In this document: piece after piece, positions 57,065-64,000 of the stretch
Layout of the letters: every line of letters starts with the position of its first letter
How positions within the stretch are numbered: position 1 is the stretch's first letter
NCBI RefSeq assembly: GCF_017254835.1
Contig: NZ_JAFKCW010000002.1
Location: forward strand, 540,496 to 604,495
Origin: Algoriphagus aestuariicola
Lineage (GTDB): Bacteria; Bacteroidota; Bacteroidia; Cytophagales; Cyclobacteriaceae
Direction of reading: 5' to 3'
DNA: 64,000 nt
Made by a program: the position numbers and the translations under genes
Notes under the pieces: model-generated
Told to the model about the DNA's origin: nothing
Databases searched by the model: none
Seen by the model: the letters and a program-made list of their open reading frames with translations, nothing else

Positions 57065-58080
57065 CAGAACTTCCCTCCCCTCTCTTGAAAATGCGTGGCT
57101 TTGCCAAATTCCTCACCGCCATGTTTCAGCCAAGTTGCAGTGATATCTATGATCTCTCGGACGGTGACCTTGGGGTAGCCGAAAATCCGATGGCATTCGG
57201 AGGCATTGTTGAGCAAAGCCGTGCCGTTAGGTTCGTTGACAAACTTGGCCTCGACACCGAAAATCCTTCCAAACTGCAGGGCAATCCATCTCACAGAAAG
57301 AATTTCCGGACCGGTCACATTCAGGATCTTCGCAGGTGATTCGCAATGAAGTAGGGTACGAAGGGCTATCTCATTGGCGTCGCCCTGCCAGATCACGTTG
57401 ACATTTTCGGTTCGCAGATCTATTTCCTTTCCGGCCAAAACAGACTTGGCAATCTCCATCATCACCCCGTAGCGAAAATCCACCGCATAGTTCAGCCGAT
57501 AGATCAGCGTGGGGGTTTGGTTCTTTTTGGAGAAATATTCGAAAATCCGCTCCCGTCCCAGACAAGATTGGGCGTATTCGCCCAAAGGTTCCGGTGCGGT
57601 CTCTTCCGAAGGTCCTCCAGAGGTCACCGGTACAAAAGGTAGCACATTGCCTGATGAAAAGGCCACGATGTTGGAGTCTCGGTATTTCTCAGCCACTCGA
57701 CCCGGCAGATAGGCATTCATCGCCCAAGTGAAGGACTCATTGCCTGTAGTTCCAAATTTGTTGCCTGCGAGGTAAATGACATTTTCCGCTTTCGGCAAGG
57801 CCTGCAGCTCGACGTCGTTGAGCAGGTCGCAGGAGATGGTCTGGATTCCGCTCGCCTCCAGCTCGGCTTTTGCTTTCCGATCGGAAAATCTGGAAACGCC
57901 GATAATGTTCTTTTTCACTCCGGCAGCCTTTGCAGCCGCAACGGCAAGCCTTCCCATACTCGGGCCCATTTTGCCCCCGATACCCAAAAGCAGAATATCT
58001 CCCTCGATTTTCGCCATGTCTGCTACCAAGTCTAAAGAAGGTATTGACAATTCTTTCTCTAACTGAATTAAATCTTTCAT
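57064..58080 (-). CDS. NAD-dependent epimerase/dehydratase-family SDR with altered active site
   Basis: 338 residues. The Rossmann loop is GIGGKMGPSMGRLA, a variant of GxxGxxG, and a SSGNVLPF strand leads to the active site. There, YAQSCLGRERIF aligns with the canonical YGxSKLxxERI, so the conserved catalytic Lys is a Cys. Whether the enzyme is inactive, works differently or has the Lys elsewhere cannot be read from sequence. It probably acts on the operon's sugar-acid substrate with the adjoining aldolase. Confidence 0.78.
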   Translation of the reverse strand: MKDLIQLEKELSIPSLDLVADMAKIEGDILLLGIGGKMGPSMGRLAVAAAKAAGVKKNIIGVSRFSDRKAKAELEASGIQTISCDLLNDVELQALPKAENVIYLAGNKFGTTGNESFTWAMNAYLPGRVAEKYRDSNIVAFSSGNVLPFVPVTSGGPSEETAPEPLGEYAQSCLGRERIFEYFSKKNQTPTLIYRLNYAVDFRYGVMMEIAKSVLAGKEIDLRTENVNVIWQGDANEIALRTLLHCESPAKILNVTGPEILSVRWIALQFGRIFGVEAKFVNEPNGTALLNNASECHRIFGYPKVTVREIIDITATWLKHGGEEFGKATHFQERGGKF

Positions 58081-58145
58081 TGGTTTTCAATCACAATTGA
58101 ACATCTGTTTTTTATTAAATGCTGACTTGAGTCAGATCACTATAT

Positions 58146-59351
58146 CTATTTGATAAATAATTCATTAAAATTCCAAACAGCCAGACCCGTTAGTAGCAAC
58201 AAGCCGACAGCTCCCGCTGCTTTCACCAAATTGGAGTTGACCCGCTGCCCCATGATTTGGCTGTCGTTCGCGATGGCATACATAGCGATACCGATAAACG
58301 GAACCAAAAAAACCGTTACACTTTGGGCGAAGATGATCAGCTCCAGAGGGAGCTTTCCAAAGATCAAAGAGATGCTCATCCCGCAGCCCATGACCAGGGC
58401 AATCAGGCTGCGCACGGCCTTTGAACTCAGTTTACTGCCAAAACCCAATGCATCGCCCAAAAGACTTCCCCCAACGGTGGCATTGCCGACCAAGGATGAA
58501 AAGGAAGCACCAAATAGCCCCGCCAAAAACAAGTGGGCTGCATAAGAACCAAATAGTGGTTCCAAAGCCTTGGACATCTCCGAGGCACTGTTGACTTTGA
58601 TGCCTTGGGGATTGAGAACAGCTGCCGCGCAGATGATGACTACCATACTCATCAGACCCAAGATTAAGATTCCTGTAGCACTACGGTTTTTGGATTGGCC
58701 TTCAGTTCCGGGTTTTCGGCTTTCCTGCACGAGGTAAGCCTGATAGAATGCCCCGACAATGGAAAAGCAGGAAGCCACAAAAGCGATCAGAAGCCCAGGA
58801 GACCCAACAGGGATGGTCGGTACAAAACCGCGCACAATTCCGTCAAATGAAGGCTTGCTGAGAAACAGGGTCGTCAAAAAAGAAAACAGCATCAGTGCAA
58901 CTAAGGCGATCATGAGCTTTTCCAAAGTCTTGTAAAAACTCCTGAAAAACAGCAGACTGATTCCCAGTAGGTTGAAAATCAAGACCCAAATCCAAGTCGG
59001 TGTGCCTGTGGCCTCAGCCACGGCTATGCCCACTCCGATGGAGTTCCCAGCCTGAAAGGACGTCGCCACCAGAAAAACGCCAAATCCAACCAGTACTCCG
59101 ACGGGCTGACCCCATTTCTTCCTGATATGAGTCAAAAGGCTCTCCGGGCTACTAAGGCCTATCCTCGCCCCCATGTCGGTAAAAACCAGCATGAAGAAAA
59201 TCGCCACCACTACGACCCAGAGGGTATCGTACCCATATTCCGCACCAAGTCGCGAGGTGATCGTCATCTTGCTCGGCCCAAAAACCAAGGCAGCAGTGAT
59301 AATCCCTGGCCCCAAGCCCTTCAAGAGTTTGATTAATTTGCTTTTTGACAT
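58146..59351 (-). CDS. Nramp-fold inner-membrane transporter lacking the metal-binding residues
   Basis: 401 residues with about eleven membrane segments. The opening GLGPGIITAALVF...RLGAEYGYDTLWVVV aligns with Nramp TM1 without gaps, but the metal-binding DPGN is GPSK (25-28). In TM6, MPH is FYQ (202-204, in GAFYQAYLVQESR). All three side chains that bind Mn/Fe (Asp, Asn, Met) are therefore changed. It is wedged between a PQQ-dehydrogenase (2-base gap) and an SDR/aldolase pair, so an organic substrate such as a sugar acid is more likely than a metal; this is inference. Confidence 0.85.
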   Translation of the reverse strand: MSKSKLIKLLKGLGPGIITAALVFGPSKMTITSRLGAEYGYDTLWVVVVAIFFMLVFTDMGARIGLSSPESLLTHIRKKWGQPVGVLVGFGVFLVATSFQAGNSIGVGIAVAEATGTPTWIWVLIFNLLGISLLFFRSFYKTLEKLMIALVALMLFSFLTTLFLSKPSFDGIVRGFVPTIPVGSPGLLIAFVASCFSIVGAFYQAYLVQESRKPGTEGQSKNRSATGILILGLMSMVVIICAAAVLNPQGIKVNSASEMSKALEPLFGSYAAHLFLAGLFGASFSSLVGNATVGGSLLGDALGFGSKLSSKAVRSLIALVMGCGMSISLIFGKLPLELIIFAQSVTVFLVPFIGIAMYAIANDSQIMGQRVNSNLVKAAGAVGLLLLTGLAVWNFNELFIK

Positions 59352-59353
59352 AG

Positions 59354-60820
59354 CTATCTGTTTTGTTCTACTTCACCCGAACTCACCTCAGGCGCCTGAT
59401 TTCCCCAGCTCTCGCGGATGTAGCTAAGGATTTGACTTGACTCTTGGTTGGACAGGAATGCGAAGGCCGGCATTTGGCCTTTGCCTCGAACCAACATTTT
59501 CACCAATGCATCGATTTCTCCATTTACCACTTGGCTTCCTGCAAGGGCTGGATAGGTGCCAGTTAGACCTTTCCCGTCTTCTTTGTGACAAGAAGCGCAG
59601 TAGTTGATGTACAACTGCTTTCCATCCAAAGCAGAATAAGCCAATGGAACAGAAGGAATTAATGAACTGGCGTTCAATTCATTTGCAACACTTATCTTAA
59701 GTATTTTATCATCTCCAACCAACGGAAATCCGGGCTGGGGATTCCAGTCTCTATTACTCGTAGAAATGTAAATTTCTCCTTGTTGGCCCACACATACATC
59801 ACGCAGTCTCCCGTAGTGATTTTCGAAAAGTACCTCCTCCTTGTCAATGGATAGTCCATTGGCGGCTAGGTGAAGAATCCGTAAGCTTTTTCCTTTTAGC
59901 GTAGTCAAAAGCAGGGAATTGCCCCACTCAGGGATTTCATCTTTCCCGTAAAAAGCCATCCCTGCAGGAGCTATAACAGGCGTCCATGAACGGATGGGCT
60001 CGATTGCCCGATTGTATTCAGCAAATGAAATTTCCTCTAGCAGATTGTGTTTTCCTTCGATTGCTGGCCAACCATAGTTAGCACCTGCTCGGATCAAGTT
60101 TACCTCATCCTCAATTGCATCTCCATGCTCAGAAGTGTAGAGCAATCCAAGATCTGAAAAAGCCAATCCTTGCATGTTGCGAAATCCCAACGCCCATACA
60201 TAGCTGCTTGGATCGGGGTTGTCGGCGGGTATGCTCCCATCCGCCCCCATGCGCAAAATCTTCCCGTTAAGTTTCTTCGGGTCTTGGGCATAGCCAAAAT
60301 CATGGGTATCGCCCGTCGCCCAATACAGCATACCATCCGGCCCAAATGCGAGCCGGGAACCATTGTGTGAGGTTCCACCTTCGATCTCGAGCAAAAGCTG
60401 ACCACTGGTCAATCCCTCCCCTTCAAACTCATATTTGACCAGCTTGCTTGTGATGACCGAGTCCCGATTAACGGTATAATTCAGATATACAAAGGGTTGT
60501 TTTGCGAAGTCCGGATGGATTGCCATTCCCAGCAAACCGGAGGTCCGCTGTTGCCAGACGTCCGGGATCAGCAGCATGTGTTGCTTTTCTGCGGTTTGAA
60601 GATTGATCCTGGACACTCTCCCCTCCTGTTCTGCGACCCAAAGAAAGCCCTGCGAATCTACCTCCAAATCCCAAGGCACGACGAGAGAATCAGCCAGTAC
60701 TTCCACCTTTAGCCCCATCTCTGTCAACCTTACCGTATCGAGCAGCTGAAGATCTGGTCTCTTCTCTTGGCATGAGACCATCCAAACAATAAGGTAAGAT
60801 ATAAGGGCCAGTCTACTCAT
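59354..60820 (-). CDS. PQQ-dependent sugar dehydrogenase fused to cytochrome c, lipoprotein
   Basis: 488 residues. The N-terminus ends in a lipobox (MVSC, Cys17). Residues about 45-380 form a soluble-GDH-type propeller (VPWDLEVDSQGFLW, GLLGMAIHPDF, SEHGDAIEDEVNL). The C-terminal 80 residues are a c-type cytochrome with CASCH heme-binding motif and a late GQMPAF methionine ligand. It should oxidise an aldose-type sugar on the outer side of the membrane and pass electrons to respiratory cytochromes. It overlaps the BNR gene by eight bases. Confidence 0.88.
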   Translation of the reverse strand: MSRLALISYLIVWMVSCQEKRPDLQLLDTVRLTEMGLKVEVLADSLVVPWDLEVDSQGFLWVAEQEGRVSRINLQTAEKQHMLLIPDVWQQRTSGLLGMAIHPDFAKQPFVYLNYTVNRDSVITSKLVKYEFEGEGLTSGQLLLEIEGGTSHNGSRLAFGPDGMLYWATGDTHDFGYAQDPKKLNGKILRMGADGSIPADNPDPSSYVWALGFRNMQGLAFSDLGLLYTSEHGDAIEDEVNLIRAGANYGWPAIEGKHNLLEEISFAEYNRAIEPIRSWTPVIAPAGMAFYGKDEIPEWGNSLLLTTLKGKSLRILHLAANGLSIDKEEVLFENHYGRLRDVCVGQQGEIYISTSNRDWNPQPGFPLVGDDKILKISVANELNASSLIPSVPLAYSALDGKQLYINYCASCHKEDGKGLTGTYPALAGSQVVNGEIDALVKMLVRGKGQMPAFAFLSNQESSQILSYIRESWGNQAPEVSSGEVEQNR

Positions 60821-62294
60821 TTCCGTCTCCCTTTGCTCTTTTCACTCGAATGGGCTTTGCAAAATCCGATTTCATTTCAGTTGGCAATAGGTAGACATTT
60901 CCCTTCCGATCCGAGAAATAAAGCTTGGAAAAGGATTTTTGCCGCCCATGGCCATCTGCCCAAAAGGCGAAAAACTCTCGCTGGACATTGACCGGCCTAC
61001 GGGCATAGGAGTGGTTAAACTCACTATGGGTGGTCATCGCTTTGCTTTTCCAGTTCTTGCCCTGATCCTGGCTGGTCCAGAGTACCATTTCTCCCCCGGT
61101 ATTGTAGGCCTGGGGCCCAGTAGCCGTCGGTCCAACTATCCTCCAATCCCCGGCCTCAGCGATATATAGGGACCCCATATCGTAGTTGTTGTCCGATTCA
61201 GTAACCGGAAGTATTTCCCAGTCCGAACCCGTAAACCTTGCAGTGTGCCAAATTCGAGGGCCATTTGCCGGTCCGGCCTCATAGCCCTTGCTGGTAACAA
61301 AGAGTATCACCGGACGTCCAGCGGCATCGAAGGCCAGATCGTTGATATATACCAGCAAACCCAAAGAAGCAAAGTCCTTGACCAATGCAGGGTTTTGAAC
61401 ATCGGTCAGGGGAATTTGGAGTTCCTGTCCTTGGACATTATGCCAAGTTTTCCCGAAATCCCGAGTTTCAATGTAATACAGGTTTGTTCTGAAATTCAGG
61501 CCATTATCATCATCTTTTATCGGGTGAAAATTAAAAGAGGTGCCCAGCGTATTCCCTGACTGACCGCTCGTCTGATAGTGCCCTTCCTCTACTGCTGCCA
61601 AATCTTTCCACTCGGAATAGGTCACCCCATCGGCGCTGGTCATGTACCCGATCGTTCGTCGGGGCTTGGAGGGCTGGTCAGGAATCACCTTTCGGTCATA
61701 GTGTGTAAACAGGTTAATAAAGCCGCTGCCCGGCTGATACCAAGATTGCAGGTAGGAAAAATTGTCCATGGCTACATTTTCGCCATCTACGATCTTGGTG
61801 GCATGGACTTGCTCAAATTCGGTGATGTCATAAGGTCTTTTGCTTTTGTGGACAAATGATGGTCCCTCCGTGCCATGGGCGGTGGAAAATATCCAGAGGT
61901 AACCATCTGAGTCGATATTCATGACGGGATTGTCATGTGCGTCGTCGGTTTCCTTATCCAAGACGATGGTGGGTTTGGGGACCTTACCTGTCTTGTGGTC
62001 AAAATAGGAAATCATGTGCCAAAGCGTTTCCCCAGCAGGATCCGCGCCCCCATAGCAAAAAAACGTCTTGTCTACCTCTGGTGAATAGATGGAAAATGGA
62101 TAATGGTTGGCAGGATAGGTCGCCAGTCCCCCGCTGTATTTGTACACGTACTCGTCGCTCGAAGGCTGGTTGCTGTACCAGATCCCCCGATATCCGGTAT
62201 CTTTTTTATTGATGATCTTTGGCTGCTGTCCAAAAAGGCAAAGCGGTAGCATGTACCCCAAAAACAGGGTAAAAAGAAAGTTTTTCATTGACAA
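60813..62294 (-). CDS. Secreted BNR-4 repeat protein (sialidase-like propeller)
   Basis: 493 residues with a signal peptide (to about CLFGQQ). The GYRGIWYSNQPSSDEYVYKYSGG opening (short piece: YRGIWYSNQP) and repeated Asp-box-like segments (SxDxGxTW, as in SQDQGKNWKS and TRDFGKTWHN) mark the BNR-4 family. Related proteins occur in polysaccharide-utilisation loci as glycan lyases or binding proteins. No sialidase Arg triad was assigned. It sits between SusD and the PQQ-dehydrogenase in one operon. Confidence 0.85.
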   Translation of the reverse strand: MSMKNFLFTLFLGYMLPLCLFGQQPKIINKKDTGYRGIWYSNQPSSDEYVYKYSGGLATYPANHYPFSIYSPEVDKTFFCYGGADPAGETLWHMISYFDHKTGKVPKPTIVLDKETDDAHDNPVMNIDSDGYLWIFSTAHGTEGPSFVHKSKRPYDITEFEQVHATKIVDGENVAMDNFSYLQSWYQPGSGFINLFTHYDRKVIPDQPSKPRRTIGYMTSADGVTYSEWKDLAAVEEGHYQTSGQSGNTLGTSFNFHPIKDDDNGLNFRTNLYYIETRDFGKTWHNVQGQELQIPLTDVQNPALVKDFASLGLLVYINDLAFDAAGRPVILFVTSKGYEAGPANGPRIWHTARFTGSDWEILPVTESDNNYDMGSLYIAEAGDWRIVGPTATGPQAYNTGGEMVLWTSQDQGKNWKSKAMTTHSEFNHSYARRPVNVQREFFAFWADGHGRQKSFSKLYFSDRKGNVYLLPTEMKSDFAKPIRVKRAKGDGNE

Positions 62295-62395
62295 GTCGGA
62301 TGTTTTCTTAATCTAGGAAGAAGGGGCCAAAAGCTAATGCGTAGCCTGATCCAAAAACAGACAGGCCGCTTAGCTTTAAGCCCTTCAAAACCTAT

Positions 62396-63859
62396 TTAAT
62401 AGCCTGGATTTTGGGAAATCATGGCAGGATTGATGTCCACTTGGCTTTGGGGAATCGCCAAGAGAAGATGATGAGGCTGGATTCCTTTGTCAGCCAACAC
62501 GTCCAAAGCACGATCGGTACGCACGAGATCAAACCAACGATGTCCTTCAAAGGCGAGCTCAACCCTTCTTTCCTGCTCCACTGCCAGTCGAAACTCAGAC
62601 TGAGTTGCGATTTGTAGGGTTGGATCTTCATTGGAGAAAGATTTTGCCGGCAAACCAGCTCTAGTTCGGATCTGATTCAAATAGTCAAATGCTGGCCCGT
62701 CAGCCTCAAAACCCAATTCATTCAAAGCCTCCGCATACATCAACAGAACATCGGCATATCGCAAGACAATCCAGTTGTTGTCGCTGTCCAAATTGGCGGC
62801 GGGAGTACCGGAATACTTCACCACATAATTGTGTTCGGTGGTTTTGCCATTCAAAACGTAACTGGTATTCATGGAGGATTCTTTTCGCAGATCTCCTTCT
62901 TCGTAGGCCAGATTCATCTCAGCAGTCGGGATATTCTGCCCCAAAGGATTGCCAACGGCAACCACCGCGGTACCTGATCCTATTGGAGCAAACTGATTGG
63001 TAAAGGGGCTGCCTTCTCCACTTGAGCCGCTTTTGAACTGCACTTCAAAGATGGATTCGGCATTGTTTTCCGCCGTCACCCCAAAGATGCTTGCATAGGT
63101 GGGCATCAACGTGTATTTGGTTTGCGCGGCTTCATCGATTACCTGTTTCAGTTTCTGTGCAGCCAAAGCCCACTCTTTGCGGGTCAAATAGACCTTGCCC
63201 AAAAGCGACATCGCGGCACCTTTGGTCGCTCGACCAGCCTCCGCAGACGGGTACGTGTAGGGAAGTGAAGCCTCGGCATCCACCAAGTCGGCAATGATCT
63301 GTTGGAAAACGTCTCCTGTTCCAGTCCGGCCATATTCATAACCTTCCTGTGGATTGTTGATCACCTTAGTCACCAAGGGCACATCTCCATAGATCCGCAC
63401 CAGATTGAAATACATCAGCGCTCTCAGAAATTTCGCTTCGCCAACATAGCGAGCCTTCAGCGTCGCATCCATCGCCACGCCTTCGATCTTTTCGATGACG
63501 ATATTGGCAGCTTGAATACCCTGATAGTGCCCTGTCCAAGTCGTGTTGCTGATGGAGGTCACCGGCGTATTGGTAAAGTTGTCGATCGCCTGCAGGTCAG
63601 CGCCTGCATTGGGATTGGTGATCTCTGTGTTGTCTGAGCGCAGATCCCCCATCACGTGCATGGAGGAAAAATACTGACCACTGTATTGCAGGGAACCGTA
63701 CACAGCGGTAAGGGCGTTGCCCATGTCTTCAGCAGTTTTGTAAAAGTTATTGCTGTTTTGCTGGGAAATCGGAGCCAAATCCAGAAAATCGCTATTGCAA
63801 GATCCGGCGGTCAGCATGACAAATGCTCCTGCGGCAATCCATATTTTCGTGTTTTTCAT
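62396..63859 (-). CDS. SusD/RagB-type glycan-binding lipoprotein
   Basis: 487 residues from the ATG at 63859; the longer frame to 63958 runs into the end of the SusC gene and lacks a signal. The lipobox is TAGSC, then NSDFLDLAP, the standard start of SusD-like proteins, and the C-terminal NxIRTRAGLP and ERRVELAFEGHRWFDLVRT blocks are strongly conserved. It forms a lid on the SusC-type TonB-dependent transporter in the outer membrane. Its position after SusC and ahead of BNR-4 defines a polysaccharide-utilisation-type operon. Confidence 0.95.
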   Translation of the reverse strand: MKNTKIWIAAGAFVMLTAGSCNSDFLDLAPISQQNSNNFYKTAEDMGNALTAVYGSLQYSGQYFSSMHVMGDLRSDNTEITNPNAGADLQAIDNFTNTPVTSISNTTWTGHYQGIQAANIVIEKIEGVAMDATLKARYVGEAKFLRALMYFNLVRIYGDVPLVTKVINNPQEGYEYGRTGTGDVFQQIIADLVDAEASLPYTYPSAEAGRATKGAAMSLLGKVYLTRKEWALAAQKLKQVIDEAAQTKYTLMPTYASIFGVTAENNAESIFEVQFKSGSSGEGSPFTNQFAPIGSGTAVVAVGNPLGQNIPTAEMNLAYEEGDLRKESSMNTSYVLNGKTTEHNYVVKYSGTPAANLDSDNNWIVLRYADVLLMYAEALNELGFEADGPAFDYLNQIRTRAGLPAKSFSNEDPTLQIATQSEFRLAVEQERRVELAFEGHRWFDLVRTDRALDVLADKGIQPHHLLLAIPQSQVDINPAMISQNPGY

Positions 63860-63964
63860 GTGTTTAGATTTTTTTTTTTTAAAAGGCCACATGGAATCTC
63901 GTATCTCGAAAATCAACTCTCTTGGTGAAGTTTTCTTCATACTCGATTTCATAACCATTTCAGA

Positions 63965-64000
63965 TTAGAAGCCAACATTTAAACCAAACATAAACGTACG
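63965..64000 (-). CDS. SusC-type TonB-dependent receptor, last 11 residues
   Basis: From the window edge the minus strand reads RTFMFGLNVGF and a stop at 63965-63967. A hydrophobic strand that ends in Phe at the very C-terminus is the hallmark of outer-membrane barrels, and RTxxFGLNxxF is the usual last strand of SusC/RagA proteins. The rest lies outside the window. Confidence 0.8.
   Translation of the reverse strand, partial: RTFMFGLNVGF

Noticed and set aside
58146-59351. Ordinary Mn/Fe Nramp transporter
   Set aside because: The DPGN and MPH ligand motifs are absent, so the metal-transport label should not be transferred.
60813-62294. Sialidase
   Set aside because: Asp-box-like repeats alone are not enough; the arginine triad and nucleophilic tyrosine could not be located.

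Overview
The window looks like a chromosomal segment of a Bacteroidota species, most likely an aerobic Cytophagales/Cyclobacteriaceae (Algoriphagus-like) bacterium. Reasons visible in the sequence: SusD-family lipoprotein next to the end of a SusC-type receptor, a TAnnTTTG promoter element before several genes, a DUF6266-type protein, 23S-IVP-type four-helix-bundle ORFs, a family M1 peptidase and peptidase S10 with Sec signals, and a cobalamin-riboswitch-controlled metE. The genus is an inference from gene content. No rRNA, tRNA, CRISPR array or intact insertion sequence was seen.

Layout. 1-5.4 kb: housekeeping genes (end of a HisC-like aminotransferase, GNAT, exonuclease/GIY-YIG fusion, Tat-type Gfo/Idh oxidoreductase, FAD dehydrogenase). 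5.5-10.7 kb: a UDP-sugar module (membrane 4,6-dehydratase, PglC-type phosphoglycosyl transferase, PglE-type aminotransferase, WecA-type transferase). 10.7-13.6 kb: sparse region with a DUF6266 protein, an XRE regulator and a leftover 3' end of a second wzi gene. 13.7-30.9 kb: a large minus-strand capsule/O-antigen locus (wecB, wzi, glycosyltransferases, beta-helix protein, wzy, wzx, GT56 transferase, VioA-type aminotransferase, nucleotide-sugar dehydrogenase, UDP-xylose synthase, manC). Its centre, about 17.6-26.6 kb, is strikingly AT-rich and contains two decayed genes, an rmlA and a VioB/NeuD-type acetyltransferase, either side of the intact VioA-type aminotransferase. 31.9-37.4 kb: sulfate uptake and activation (SLC13 permease, cysC, cysD, cysN, cysQ). 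38.3-53.6 kb: M1 peptidase, PAS protein, B12-riboswitch/metE, groES-groEL with an inverted-repeat upstream region, response regulator, class C beta-lactamase-like lipoprotein, S10 peptidase, amidohydrolase, small acetyltransferases, VOC protein, kdsB. 54.0-64.0 kb: one tightly packed minus-strand operon, SusC-SusD-BNR4-PQQ/cytochrome c dehydrogenase-Nramp-like transporter-SDR-aldolase-propeller, closed by a strong terminator.

How it works together. The first module plus the capsule locus can supply UDP-sugars, two kinds of initiating transferase, glycosyltransferases, flippase, polymerase and an outer-membrane Wzi protein for a Wzx/Wzy-type surface polysaccharide. The TDP-4-amino-sugar branch appears to be decaying. 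The sulfate genes make APS/PAPS next door, which could serve assimilation or sulfation. Two intergenic regions, ahead of manC and ahead of the sulfate operon, share a diverged colinear repeat with a terminator-like hairpin.

The best candidate for an undescribed system is the 54-64 kb operon: it has the logic of a polysaccharide- or sugar-acid-utilisation locus, but its inner-membrane transporter is an Nramp-fold protein in which the three metal-ligand side chains that define the family are all replaced, including Asn to Lys, and its SDR has lost the YxxxK lysine.
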